A stretch of DNA of 64,000 nucleotides from SW4 sp042466115 (lineage in GTDB: Bacteria > Pseudomonadota > Alphaproteobacteria > Rhodobacterales > Rhodobacteraceae), in the NCBI RefSeq assembly GCF_042466115.1, contig NZ_JAXHBQ010000002.1:1-64000 (forward strand). Reading direction: 5' to 3'. Positions 25,540-34,225 of this stretch are shown one piece after another (within the stretch, counting starts at the first letter, position 1; every line of letters begins with the position of its first letter). The position numbers and the translations under genes are program-made. The notes beneath the pieces are model-generated. The model saw nothing but the letters and a program-made list of their open reading frames with translations, had not been told where the DNA came from and made no database searches.

Positions 25540-26018
25540 GCGGCAACATGATGAAACCTCTCTTCATTGGCCTCGCCAGCGCCTCCATGGGTCTTTTGAT
25601 AGATCAAGCTACGAAGTTCGTCGTTGTCGAGAACGCCTCGTCACTGGTAACGGGCATCAAAGTCCTACCTGTTTTCGATCTCGTTTTTCTTCGGAATGAC
25701 GGGGTGAGCTTTGGCATGCTTGGGGGTGTGCCTTGGTGGGGCCTTACGGTGCTCGCGCTCATCATATGCGCTTTCCTTGCCTTTCTCCTCTTTCGCAGTG
25801 ACAATCGCGTCGAAGCCGTGGCGTTCGGTGCGATCATCGGAGGTGCGCTCGGCAATGTTGTGGATCGTTTCCGCTTTCAAGCGGTCACCGATTTCCTGAG
25901 CTTTCACATCGGCGACCTGTATTGGCCAGCATTCAACCTTGCCGATGTTTTTGTTGTGTGTGGTGTGGCGGTTCTTCTTTTGGAACCACTAACGACGTCT
26001 CGTCGCAGTCAGGCATAA
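25536..26018 (+). CDS. lspA: Lipoprotein signal peptidase (signal peptidase II)
   Basis: A 160-residue four-helix membrane protease that removes signal peptides from lipoproteins. The catalytic aspartates lie in 'GNVVDRFRFQAVTDF' and 'AFNLADVFVVCG', the two conserved LspA blocks. The start is GTG at 25536, overlapping the ZIP stop. LspA copies linked to metal-resistance operons are known. This is the last gene of the plus-strand operon; the end overlaps the convergent L,D-transpeptidase gene by about 10 bases. Confidence 0.9.
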   Translation: MSGNMMKPLFIGLASASMGLLIDQATKFVVVENASSLVTGIKVLPVFDLVFLRNDGVSFGMLGGVPWWGLTVLALIICAFLAFLLFRSDNRVEAVAFGAIIGGALGNVVDRFRFQAVTDFLSFHIGDLYWPAFNLADVFVVCGVAVLLLEPLTTSRRSQA

Positions 26019-26518
26019 ATGTTGATTGGCGTGCCATCGCGAACCATGGCGTAAATCTCTTCGATTTGCCGATCGGTGACCGAAATGCAGCCAGCCGTCC
26101 AGTCCTGCTTGTTCATGGGATCGATCCCACGCCGTGGGCCACCATGAATAAAAATGTCACCGCCAGGCGATTTACCCTGAGCTGCCGCGAACGCTCGATC
26201 TTCTTCGTTCGGGTATGAAATGCCGATCGACAAATGGAACAGGCTTTCTTGATTGCGCCGGTCGATGGTATACGCACCCTCCGGAGTTCGGCCATCGCCC
26301 TCGAATTGCTTATGACCTGCAGGAGCAAACCCAAGTCCAACTGGATAGGTGTTCAACACACCCGCAGCACCATCCAGAACCAAAATCCTTTCCGATTTAT
26401 AAAGGCGGAGTCGCGTGACCTCTGGTCCAGTGTAAGAGCGAAATTTGCTGGCACAGCCGGAAAGAAAGGCGGCAATGCCGCTCAGAAGGAAGAACCGTCT
26501 TGGAAATTTGCCTATCAT
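26009..26518 (-). CDS. L,D-transpeptidase (YkuD domain) lipoprotein, copy 1
   Basis: A 169-residue lipoprotein. The signal peptide 'RRFFLLSGIAAFLSGC' ends in a lipobox (LSGC). The YkuD catalytic motif is 'FIHGGPRRG' with 'DWTAGCISVTD', containing the active cysteine. L,D-transpeptidases make 3-3 cross-links in peptidoglycan or attach proteins to it. ATG 26518 is preferred since the lipobox signal begins there; an in-frame ATG at 26617 would overlap the upstream DctM gene by 7 bases. It is the last gene of the operon starting with the P-type ATPase. Confidence 0.85.
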   Translation of the reverse strand: MIGKFPRRFFLLSGIAAFLSGCASKFRSYTGPEVTRLRLYKSERILVLDGAAGVLNTYPVGLGFAPAGHKQFEGDGRTPEGAYTIDRRNQESLFHLSIGISYPNEEDRAFAAAQGKSPGGDIFIHGGPRRGIDPMNKQDWTAGCISVTDRQIEEIYAMVRDGTPINIYA

Positions 26519-26610
26519 CACTGCCACAGTCCTCTTCTTGGAAGATTTTCCATGTTGGTATAGCAATGTCGGTCGCCAATCAATCATTGCCACAGCCGCA
26601 GCAACTTCCG

Positions 26611-27984
26611 TCACCACCGGATAATCTGCGGTGCTTCTGTCGACCCAAGGGACATTTCAGGCAGCCAGGTGATAAGCTGCGGGAACGAAATCAGCGTCGC
26701 GATCAATACGATCTCAATGGCAACAAGCGGTACCGCGCCGCGATAGATATCGGAAAGGTTGATACCCTTCGGTGCCGCCATCTTGGCGAAAAACAGGGCA
26801 TAGCCGAAGGGAGGCGTCAAAAAGGACGTCTGCAAAGCCAGTGCTATCAGGCCAGCGATCCAGATTTGTGCAAAGTAGGCTGAGCCGACGTGATCCGCGA
26901 AGTCGAGTTCCGAGAAGAGCGGCATCAGTACGGGTATGAAGACCAGCAGTACCTCGATCCAGTCAAAAACAAACCCAAGGACGATGACCACACCAAGGAG
27001 CATCGCCAATAATCCCCATCGGGAGAGATCGAATGCGGATATCCAGTTGAAGATGACGCCAGGTCCACCAACAAGGTGGAAGCTCAGCGAAAAGACCGAT
27101 GCGCCCAGCACAATAAAGAAGACCATCGACGTCATGGTACTTGTCTGCACAGTGACAGAGTTCAGCGACGAGAACGACAAGCGCTTTCGCACCAGCGCGA
27201 CCAACAGAGCGCCAAAAACCCCTACGCCAGCCGCCTCCGTGAGTGTTGCAAAGCCCAGAATAATACTGAGGGGAATGGATGCGATAACAGCGACTGAAGC
27301 GAGTACGAACAAAAAGTCTGACACAAGATTGGTCTTTGGCGCGTCCAAGGGGATTTCGACGGTTTTTCGCAAGGTGACGGCAAAGTAGATCGCGAAGGCC
27401 AGGACCATCAAAAGAACAGGCACGATCAGGGCCACGTACATCAACCCAATACGTAGATAGAACACGTTCGAGATGAAGAACAACATCACTGCAGGTGGAA
27501 ACACGACGCCCAATGCGCCAGAGGCCGCGACAGCGGCACCCGCGGTTCGCGGTGCATAGCCCGAGGCCATCATCGGGGCATAGGCGACCAGTGCCACGGT
27601 GATGACGGATGCGCCGATTACCCCGGCGGCTGGCGCGAGAACGAGACCGATCAGCAGGGTCGCAATAGCGTAGCGACCCGAAACGCCCGTCAGAAGACGC
27701 CCCAGCAGGCGAAACATGGTATCGGCAACCCCACTGGCATTCAGGACCAGACCGAGGAAAATCAGCATTGGCACGCTGGTGAATTGGACTGATTCATTGG
27801 TCAGTACACCGCGTGCTCGCAGGTAGATCAGCCCCAGATGTTGAAAATCAGTGATCCCCACCCAGACCGCAGCCACAAATCCCAAGAAGCCTGTCCCTGC
27901 CAGGACCAGAGCCACCGGAAAGCCGCTGAAGACCCCGATGGCCATCACAACAAGCATAGCGACCGTGAGGACTTCATTCACCAC
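26611..27984 (-). CDS. dctM: TRAP transporter large permease DctM
   Basis: A 457-residue membrane protein with about 12 helices, of the DctM family. Recognisable blocks are 'IFLGLVLNASGVADTMFRL', 'APAAGVIGASVITVALVAYA' and 'ASGALGVVFPP'. TRAP large permeases use an ion gradient to import organic acids handed over by a periplasmic binding protein. The start is GTG at 27984 (or 27981), overlapping the DctQ stop, the usual coupling of these two genes. No DctP binding protein is encoded nearby, which is unusual. Confidence 0.88.
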   Translation of the reverse strand: MVNEVLTVAMLVVMAIGVFSGFPVALVLAGTGFLGFVAAVWVGITDFQHLGLIYLRARGVLTNESVQFTSVPMLIFLGLVLNASGVADTMFRLLGRLLTGVSGRYAIATLLIGLVLAPAAGVIGASVITVALVAYAPMMASGYAPRTAGAAVAASGALGVVFPPAVMLFFISNVFYLRIGLMYVALIVPVLLMVLAFAIYFAVTLRKTVEIPLDAPKTNLVSDFLFVLASVAVIASIPLSIILGFATLTEAAGVGVFGALLVALVRKRLSFSSLNSVTVQTSTMTSMVFFIVLGASVFSLSFHLVGGPGVIFNWISAFDLSRWGLLAMLLGVVIVLGFVFDWIEVLLVFIPVLMPLFSELDFADHVGSAYFAQIWIAGLIALALQTSFLTPPFGYALFFAKMAAPKGINLSDIYRGAVPLVAIEIVLIATLISFPQLITWLPEMSLGSTEAPQIIRW

Positions 27985-28513
27985 TATGGAGGCCGCCCGA
28001 TTGTTCCGGTGCGCCTTGCGCACGTTTTCCCGCCAGAAAGGCGATGTTGCGCAAGGCAACGATGACCCCCGCAAGAGCCAGCAAGAAGGGGCCAATGACT
28101 CCGGCAATGCGTTCTGCCCACAACTGGGTCTCGGCGAATTTCGTCGTCCGCATCAGACTGTCCCACCCGTAATAGGTCAGGATGGCGGCAAGCGGCAGAA
28201 GGACAAACAGGCCACCAATGATTTCGACCCAGGCAATGCGGCGCGCGGACCAGTGTCTGCGAAGGACATCCACGCGGACGTGACCGTCGCGCAGATAGGT
28301 ATAGCCGAAGGTCATGAAGATCAGGATGAACAAGAGTGACGTGGACAGGTCCGGCAAGTAACTCGATACACCAAGATGGAGCTTGCGATCCAGCATCTGA
28401 AGCGCGCCATACCCAGCAATCGAAACAACTGTCAGCCATGCCGTGAAGACGCCAATGCCGCGAATGCCACGGTCAATCCAATCCAATAACCTCAAGCCGC
28501 TTACCCTCCCCAT
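27974..28513 (-). CDS. dctQ: TRAP transporter small permease DctQ
   Basis: A 179-residue membrane protein with four helices, the DctQ partner of the large permease. Family hallmarks are 'FILIFMTFGYTYLRDGHVRVDVL' after helix 2 and the Arg/Trp-rich loop that follows. It starts 19 bases downstream of the P-type ATPase gene, in the same operon. The pairing of a TRAP permease with a heavy-metal pump is not a common arrangement; the substrate cannot be told from the sequence. Confidence 0.85.
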   Translation of the reverse strand: MGRVSGLRLLDWIDRGIRGIGVFTAWLTVVSIAGYGALQMLDRKLHLGVSSYLPDLSTSLLFILIFMTFGYTYLRDGHVRVDVLRRHWSARRIAWVEIIGGLFVLLPLAAILTYYGWDSLMRTTKFAETQLWAERIAGVIGPFLLALAGVIVALRNIAFLAGKRAQGAPEQSGGLHSGE

Positions 28514-28532
28514 GGGACTTCTAGGTCAATCT

Positions 28533-30872
28533 TTAGTGTCCGTGTGCCAATGCACTCTTCGCCATCTCTTCACCAATCCGTTCCCCACCGCGTGGGCCGC
28601 GCGTCTCGTCACGGGCCTTCAGCAACCTCAAAGCATTGGCCACCACGATGAGCGAAACCCCGACATCAGCGGCGATAGCGCCCCACATTGAGGCCATGCC
28701 GAAGGCCGTTGCCACGACAAAGACAGCCTTGGTGGCAAGGGACAGACCGATGTTCTGTTTGATGATCGACATGGTCCGGCGCGAATGCCCGATCAACCAA
28801 GGCACCTTCCCGATGTCGTCGGTCATGAGCGCAATGTCGGCCGTTTCAATTGCCGCATCCGATCCCACGGCCCCCATAGCGATGCCGTAATGCGCGCGCG
28901 CCATTGCAGGGGCATCGTTCACGCCGTCCCCGATCATTGCGACGGTATCGTACTGCGCCACCAATTCCTCGATTGCGGTAACCTTGTCCTCGGGCAGAAG
29001 TTCGGCGCGCACTTCGTCTATGCCCACTTCGGCAGCAACAGCCCTCGCCGTTGCTGCGTTGTCACCTGTCAACATCACGATCTTCTTGACCCCTTGCGCA
29101 TGCAACTGCGCAACGATGCCTTTTGCATCAGGCCGGATCCGGTCACGCAGTTCCAGCAGGCCACTTACGCCAGTACTGTCCCCGACCGCGACGAGCGTGT
29201 TTCCTGCCCCTTCGATCCGGTCGCGCAGATCAGACGGAATGTTGGATCCGAACCCTTTCTCCTCTGCAAAACGATCAGACCCCAGCCAGATTGATTGACC
29301 GTCCATCTCACCCTCCAATCCACGACCTGGGACAGTGCGGGAATTGTCAGCGGGAACATAGGAAAGGCTATCTTGCTCGGCACGGCTCAGGATTGCCCGC
29401 GCGAGCGGGTGGGAAGATCGCGCTTCAAGCGCCGCCGCGCGCTTCAAAAGTTCGCGCTCCGACGTATTGCCAATCGGGTAAACCGCTGCGACTTCCGGCT
29501 CTCCCATTGTAATCGTCCCCGTCTTGTCCATCGCAAGTGCCGTCGTACGGCCAGGAGCTTCGACATAGGCGCCTCCTTTGATCAGAACACCATTGCGGGC
29601 TGATGCGGCAAGGGCGGCGACGATCGAGACTGGTGTTGAAATTACCAGAGCACATGGGCAGGCAATGACCAAAAGGACGAGAGCATTATAGAACCAGAAG
29701 CCCCAGTCGCCGCCCAGCAACGGTGGCACCAGCGCGATGACAACAGCTAAAATCATCACGATGGGTGTGTAGATGCGGGCGAACTTTGTTACCCATTGCT
29801 CAACCTCAGCCCGGCGCGAGTGGGCATCACCCACCATGCGGATGATTTTGGACAAAACGGTATCCGAAGCGGACTTCGTTGCGCGCACAGTTAGCGTGCC
29901 TTCGCCATTAATTGTGCCAGCATAGACATCGTCGCCTGCTTCTTTCGGCACCAAGGCACTTTCGCCAGTGATAGGGGCCTGGTCGACTGCCCCAGCTCCG
30001 CTCACAACTTCGCCATCGAGCGCAATTCGATCGCCACCACGCACGATGAAATGTGCGCCGATAGAAACGGCTGCAGCGGGAACGTCAGCTTCGCTCCCAT
30101 CGTCATAGAGCACCCGCGCTGTCGGTGGCGCGAGATCGAGAAGCGCTGAAACGGCGTTGCGGGCGCGCCCGACGCTCCAACTTTCCAGATACAGCGACAA
30201 TGAGAAGAAGAAGGCCACCGTGGCGGCCTCGAAGAATTCGCCCAAGCCGATCGCACCTGCGACGGCCACGACCATCAAAAGGTTCATATCCGGAGAGAGC
30301 CTGCGCGCTGATGACCATGCTTTAGGTGCGACAAGCCAAACTCCAAACAGGATTGCGACCGCAAACAGTCCGATTTCAGCGATTGGCATTGCCGACTCGC
30401 CATGACCGGAAAACAAGCCAATCGCGCCACCGAACCCTGTTTCGACGATATGATAGATGAATCCTGCCGCCCAGAACCCGCCACTCATCGCTGTAAAGCG
30501 TTTTTGGGTCTTTAGATGCGCGGCCTGATCCGCACTGGCATCCTCGGCATTCCAAGGTTTCGCGATCATGCCGGTTGTGCTGACAAGTTTCATGATTTTT
30601 TCCGCCGGAATAGACTTGCCGCCGTCGATCACCGTCATCCGCGCATTGATCACGTCAAAAGCGAGGTACTCGATTCCACCAACCTCGGGCCCTACGACCC
30701 GATTAAGGATCGAGACCTCTTCAGCGCAATCCAAACCGCTGACGTGAAAACTCAGCCCATCGGAGTCCTTGACCTGCGTTGGCGTGACAGCCTCCCCTCC
30801 GCAGCAACTTGCGCCGGTTTCGGATGATGAGACAGAATGGTCGTGATTGTGGTGGGCAGCATCATGTGGCAT
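28533..30872 (-). CDS. Zn/Cd/Pb-exporting P1B-type ATPase, ZntA/CadA-like
   Basis: A 779-residue heavy-metal pump. The N-terminus is His-rich (MPHDAAHHNHDH), then S-C-C-G (23-25), then an HMA-like domain with 'GLDCAEEV' in place of CxxC. The membrane core has the CPC motif at 405-407 followed by 'ALVISTP', the phosphorylation site DKTGT (449-453), 'TGES' (302-305) and 'GDGVNDAPAM'. CPC plus this setting is typical of P1B-2 pumps for Zn, Cd and Pb. It is the first gene of an operon under a MerR-type promoter at 30904-30934. Confidence 0.92.
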   Translation of the reverse strand: MPHDAAHHNHDHSVSSSETGASCCGGEAVTPTQVKDSDGLSFHVSGLDCAEEVSILNRVVGPEVGGIEYLAFDVINARMTVIDGGKSIPAEKIMKLVSTTGMIAKPWNAEDASADQAAHLKTQKRFTAMSGGFWAAGFIYHIVETGFGGAIGLFSGHGESAMPIAEIGLFAVAILFGVWLVAPKAWSSARRLSPDMNLLMVVAVAGAIGLGEFFEAATVAFFFSLSLYLESWSVGRARNAVSALLDLAPPTARVLYDDGSEADVPAAAVSIGAHFIVRGGDRIALDGEVVSGAGAVDQAPITGESALVPKEAGDDVYAGTINGEGTLTVRATKSASDTVLSKIIRMVGDAHSRRAEVEQWVTKFARIYTPIVMILAVVIALVPPLLGGDWGFWFYNALVLLVIACPCALVISTPVSIVAALAASARNGVLIKGGAYVEAPGRTTALAMDKTGTITMGEPEVAAVYPIGNTSERELLKRAAALEARSSHPLARAILSRAEQDSLSYVPADNSRTVPGRGLEGEMDGQSIWLGSDRFAEEKGFGSNIPSDLRDRIEGAGNTLVAVGDSTGVSGLLELRDRIRPDAKGIVAQLHAQGVKKIVMLTGDNAATARAVAAEVGIDEVRAELLPEDKVTAIEELVAQYDTVAMIGDGVNDAPAMARAHYGIAMGAVGSDAAIETADIALMTDDIGKVPWLIGHSRRTMSIIKQNIGLSLATKAVFVVATAFGMASMWGAIAADVGVSLIVVANALRLLKARDETRGPRGGERIGEEMAKSALAHGH

Positions 30873-30903
30873 GGAAAATCCTCAGATTCGCATTTAGACC
30901 ATG

Positions 30904-30934
30904 AAGATAACCTCTACAGTAACTAGAGCTTCAA
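30904..30934 (-). promoter_or_regulatory. MerR-type promoter (ii), upstream of the P-type ATPase
   Basis: On the minus strand: -35 TTGAAG, a 19-base spacer containing CTCTAGTTACTGTAGAGG, then -10 TATCTT, 31 bases before the start codon. The dyad and spacer match those of promoters for CadR/PbrR-type sensors. The first seven spacer bases are identical to promoter (i). Confidence 0.85.
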
Positions 30935-31109
30935 GAGAAAAATGACGGCCCATTCAATTTGCGCGTAAGCCCATAGAATTCGACAGAATTCGTCACCTTA
31001 GAACCACTCGATCGCGCGGTTTCCATGTTTGGGGGCAGTATTGATTGCGTTCTTCTAGCGACACGACATATCAACCTCACAACAGGAATTACGATCAAGG
31101 AGTTTCAAA

Positions 31110-31388
31110 ATGTCCATTCGAAACGCTGCGGTACTGACATTTATCCCGGTACTAGCCGCTTGCACGGTCCAAATGTCTGATCCCCAAGATGAGAATCCAA
31201 CACCGCCCATTCCAGACGAAGTCATCGCTATCGCAGGCCCTAACCAAGATCTTATGTCGGCGTTCCTGCGCCCAGAGGATAACTGCTATTGGTATATGCA
31301 CAAGGGTCCCGTCGAGACCACACCGCTTCCTCTCAGAACCGCGGATAGTCGCGCTATTTGCATTCGCCAAGAGGCTCAACAAGCTTAA
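31110..31388 (+). CDS. Small putative lipoprotein
   Basis: A 92-residue protein with a lipoprotein-type signal: hydrophobic core 'AVLTFIPVLAACT' with a lipobox LAAC at residues 15-18. The mature part is short, with 'EDNCYWYMHKGPVETTPLPLRT' and a Cys pair. AAGGAG lies 7 bases before the ATG, supporting a real gene. The family is not recognised. It sits divergently between the P-type ATPase operon and a second L,D-transpeptidase gene, suggesting an envelope role in the same stress response. Confidence 0.6.
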   Translation: MSIRNAAVLTFIPVLAACTVQMSDPQDENPTPPIPDEVIAIAGPNQDLMSAFLRPEDNCYWYMHKGPVETTPLPLRTADSRAICIRQEAQQA

Positions 31389-31467
31389 CCTTTGGATTGC
31401 TCTCTGCGGAATGTCACAGAGAACTCGATCCCTCTCATCCGAACCTGTTGAATTTGAGGTCGATAAG

Positions 31468-32130
31468 CTAACCCGTCGAAATGACGCTTTCCGAAGCTGA
31501 ATACAGGTATACAGTCGAGCCCATTTCGACATTTGGGTAGAGCGCATTAATATGCGCCATCACCATTCGAACACAGCCTGAGCTGGCTCGGCCTCCAATT
31601 GACCTTGGGTAAGGCGTGCCGTGAATCCGCAGATACGTGTCACGCTGTCCTACATAAAGGTAAATGGCGCGTGATCCGAGCGCATTGGTCGGCCCCGGCT
31701 CCATCCCATCTGCCCATCGTGCGTTTTCAGGGTCACGTTCAATCATCGACTGAGTCGGGGTCCAATGCGGCCATTCAACCAGACGACGAACAGTGTATGT
31801 GCCCGGCTCGTAAAGATTTCCGCGAGCGATCGCTACGCCATAGCGCATCGCTGTCCCACCCTCCTCGATATGGTAGAGGTATCTTGCAACGGCATCGACA
31901 TGGATGTCGCCAGGTGTCAGATTATCGCGCGCTTCGACGCGTTGAGGCAGGAAACGAGGCGCCAACTCCCAAGGATTTGAGGTCTCGAGATCAAAATCTG
32001 CCGGCGTCACCTGCGCGTCCCAGGCCGCCTTCTCTGAGGCTGTTGGCCAAGAATTGGCTAGAACCGGAGTTGTGATGGGGGCTGAAAAGAGGGCAGCGCT
32101 AGTTGTGATGAAATGGCGTCTGGTAAGCAT
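31468..32130 (-). CDS. L,D-transpeptidase (YkuD domain), Tat-type signal, copy 2
   Basis: A 220-residue periplasmic enzyme. The N-terminus 'MLTRRHFITTSAALFSAP' has a twin-arginine signal. The catalytic block is 'RIHGTPYPRSIGGRASSGCVRM', split here as the histidine in RIHGTP and the cysteine in SSGCVRM. It forms 3-3 peptidoglycan cross-links or related bonds. Transcribed alone from MerR-type promoter (iii) at 32177-32207, which puts a cell-wall enzyme directly under apparent metal control. It differs in sequence from copies 1 and 3. Confidence 0.88.
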   Translation of the reverse strand: MLTRRHFITTSAALFSAPITTPVLANSWPTASEKAAWDAQVTPADFDLETSNPWELAPRFLPQRVEARDNLTPGDIHVDAVARYLYHIEEGGTAMRYGVAIARGNLYEPGTYTVRRLVEWPHWTPTQSMIERDPENARWADGMEPGPTNALGSRAIYLYVGQRDTYLRIHGTPYPRSIGGRASSGCVRMVMAHINALYPNVEMGSTVYLYSASESVISTG

Positions 32131-32176
32131 TTTCTATCTCCACTGTCTTGCCAAAGTGATCGACATCATTTGTTCG

Positions 32177-32207
32177 AAGTTACAACCTACACCTCCTAGA
32201 GCTTCAA
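32177..32207 (-). promoter_or_regulatory. MerR-type promoter (iii), upstream of L,D-transpeptidase copy 2
   Basis: On the minus strand: -35 TTGAAG, a 19-base spacer beginning CTCTAGGAGGTGTAGG, then -10 TAACTT. The -35, the spacer length and the CTCTAG half-site are the same as in promoters (i) and (ii). Confidence 0.75.
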
Positions 32208-32274
32208 GAAAAAAATGAACTTACACAATCTTGTGTGCCGTTTGACGGTAGATAACTGCGGGCCTTTCCTTTGC

Positions 32275-32939
32275 TGACCTGCGCCCCTAAAACTCCTCCA
32301 GATTTGTGTAGAGTCCGCCCAACAAGAAGACGGACAAATGAAGGCTCGTTCGCGGACGAACAGATCATTGCAATGATCAAGGAACAGGAAGCTGGTGAGA
32401 AGGCAGGCGATGTATGTCGGCGGCACGGGATCAGTTCCGCGACCTTCTACAAATACAAGTCGAAGTATGACGGGATGATACCGTCTGACGCACAGCGATT
32501 GCGGGCATTGGAGGACGAGAACGGCAAGCTGAAGAAGCTGTTGGCCGAACAGATGTGGGAGCGTGACCTTGTCCGCCATTGGTCCGAGGACAATGGTCGC
32601 GCGCCATGCTGCGAGACATCAGTTCAAAAATGATGACGCCCGTGGCAAAGCGGAATGCGGTGGTTCATCTGTGCGAAGCGCACGGCGTGAGCCCGCGACG
32701 GGTGTGTGATGTGCTGCAGTTTAATCGGTCAACGGTGCGCAATCTGTCGCGCCGACGCGAGGGAAGCGCTTGAAGAATGGCAGGAGGATTACAACTGGCG
32801 CAGGCCGCACTCAGCCTTAGCGAACATGACCCCAAAGGAGTTCTTGCACAGAAAGGCGATGGACAAAATGGCCGCCTAAGGTCACTGATTTAATCCCAAT
32901 GGCACCGCTTAAGCTGGAGGGAGCTTGGGGCTTAGGTCA
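32275..32939 (+). mobile_element. Decayed IS3-family element
   Basis: A remnant of 665 bases with both ends. The left repeat begins TGACCTGCGCCCCTAAAACT (32275); the right end, read on the minus strand from 32939, begins TGACCTAAGCCCCAAGCTCC. Both continue to CTCCAG. Most of the transposase core is missing, so the element cannot move on its own. No target duplication was found. Confidence 0.7.
32338..32878 (+). pseudogene. IS3-family transposase genes, frameshifted and internally deleted
   Basis: The orfA-like part (frame of 32271-32633) has 'EQIIAMIKEQEAGEKAGDVCRRHGI' and 'LEDENGKLKKLLAEQM', the IS3 helix-turn-helix and leucine zipper, but the start region is out of frame. An orfB beginning ('MTPVAKRNAVVHLCEAHGVS') runs to a stop at 32773. 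In another frame the extreme C-terminus of orfB follows ('NWRRPHSALANMTPKEF'), ending at 32878. The DDE core between these is deleted. Confidence 0.75.
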
Positions 32940-32977
32940 CCCATATTGATATTGTCGGTAAAGTCGATAGAGTTGTT

Positions 32978-33160
32978 CTACTTGAAACGAACTCGACCGT
33001 CTTCATAAGTATATTCGGCATCTGTAGGCCCTCCGAACCAAAGGTCCTGAAAACTCCCATCGTTCCACTGATACCGGTAACCTAGGACTTTTCCATCCTT
33101 CAGCGAAACAATCCTCTGAACAGGGCGAGCCTCTAGCTTCTCTGTGTTTTCTTCAGCCAT
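32978..33160 (-). CDS. Small hypothetical protein
   Basis: A 60-residue protein rich in charged and aromatic residues ('LKDGKVLGYRYQWNDGS', 'YTYEDGRVRFK'), suggesting a small beta-sheet fold. GAGG lies about 7 bases before the ATG. There is no recognised family. It lies between the IS3 remnant and the luxR gene on the same strand as luxR. Plausible but unproven. Confidence 0.45.
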   Translation of the reverse strand: MAEENTEKLEARPVQRIVSLKDGKVLGYRYQWNDGSFQDLWFGGPTDAEYTYEDGRVRFK

Positions 33161-33260
33161 CGAGCCACCTCAATTCGAACGCTGACAATAGTACCTTCAA
33201 CTGAGCATGCCACAACTTAAAATTGTGAAACCTGCCCTAAGGATATAGCCGAAAGGACAT

Positions 33261-33884
33261 TCAGCCGTCTAGAAAACCTCGGGTCATGGCTATGGCTACA
33301 GCTTGCGTACGGTTGCTGGCACCAAGTTTTGCGACCGCTGATTGAGCTCGTTGTTTCACAGTGGACTCTGAAATCGACAATGCTTCAGCGATCTCTCGCT
33401 GGCCTAAGCCGTCTCGGAGCGACCTCAAAACATCAAGTTCCCTTGAGGTCAAAGATGCCTTGTTGGTGACAATCTCACACCATCTGTCAAATCGATCATT
33501 GAGCAACAAAATCTCAGTATCATTAAGCTCTCTGTCACTCCTCGCAACGGTCAAGAACGACCTCTTGCGCTTCTTTTTTCTCGAAAATACAGCGCCATAG
33601 ATAAGCCCGAATGCTTGGGCTCTTTTCAAGACCCCGCGAACGTCAGGGAGTTTGACCTCTGACCATCGACGGCTACCCGAATGAACCAGTGTCCAAGCTA
33701 GGACAGGGTCTAAAGCAAAGTAGTTACGGTCCTCATATTCTTCCCGCCATTCATCAGGGTACTCGGAATGCATGTATTCAGGACCGCGAAACGACATATT
33801 GAAGGCCAAAATGAAGCCGGCGGACCCGATTTCACGAAGGTCATCCAGTTCTTGTTCAAAATTGGGGATCAGTGCATTCAGCAA
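33261..33884 (-). CDS. LuxR-family quorum-sensing regulator
   Basis: A 207-residue transcription factor. The N-terminal autoinducer-binding domain includes 'YEDRNYFALDPVLAW' and 'RRWSEV', the region of conserved ligand contacts. The C-terminal HTH is complete: 'LTSRELDVLRSLRDGLGQRE', then 'IAEALSISESTVKQRAQSAV' and 'KLGASNRTQAVAIA'. It is slightly shorter than TraR/LuxR (about 234-250). It is divergent from the luxI gene 340 bases away and next to the conjugation cluster, so it probably controls transfer in response to acyl-homoserine lactone. A LuxR box could not be identified with confidence. Confidence 0.85.
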   Translation of the reverse strand: MLNALIPNFEQELDDLREIGSAGFILAFNMSFRGPEYMHSEYPDEWREEYEDRNYFALDPVLAWTLVHSGSRRWSEVKLPDVRGVLKRAQAFGLIYGAVFSRKKKRKRSFLTVARSDRELNDTEILLLNDRFDRWCEIVTNKASLTSRELDVLRSLRDGLGQREIAEALSISESTVKQRAQSAVAKLGASNRTQAVAIAMTRGFLDG

Positions 33885-33997
33885 GACAAAGGCCTCGTTC
33901 AGATTCTTATGGCTTTTGGGACATATATCAATCTAAGGTTGTTGACGCTAGACTAGTTCTCGTTTGGAGATGGCCCAAACAATCCGAGGCCTCTCCG

Positions 33998-34225
33998 ATG
34001 ACCCATAGACCACATGTGCTGGCAAACGCCGAGTTTACGAAAGACATGGTACAAACCTTAGTTGATCATTTTGATGTCTATGTTGTGCATGGTGTGGTTA
34101 CCGTAGAAGTGACGACCCATGGCCTCTGGCTACCAAACCCCCATGTCTCGGGACGGCAATTTCTGGGCTTAGCGAGGCCTCCAAAAGAACCTTCAAAACA
34201 CTTTGAATTTCCGAGGGGAGACTAA
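33998..34225 (+). CDS. Small hypothetical protein upstream of luxI
   Basis: A 75-residue protein with no recognised family ('HVLANAEFTKDMVQTLVDHF', 'VTTHGLWLPNPHVSGRQFL'). Its stop overlaps the luxI start by one base (TAATG), so it is translationally coupled to luxI. It occupies the place where some quorum systems encode small modulators. A start farther upstream would overlap luxR on the other strand and is less likely. Confidence 0.5.
   Translation: MTHRPHVLANAEFTKDMVQTLVDHFDVYVVHGVVTVEVTTHGLWLPNPHVSGRQFLGLARPPKEPSKHFEFPRGD

Noticed and set aside
32982..33020. A sequence partly resembling the conjugation-linked motif (ATAAGTATATTCGG)
   Set aside because: It lies inside a small coding region and lacks the ACGG end and the CAATA start shared by the other copies.
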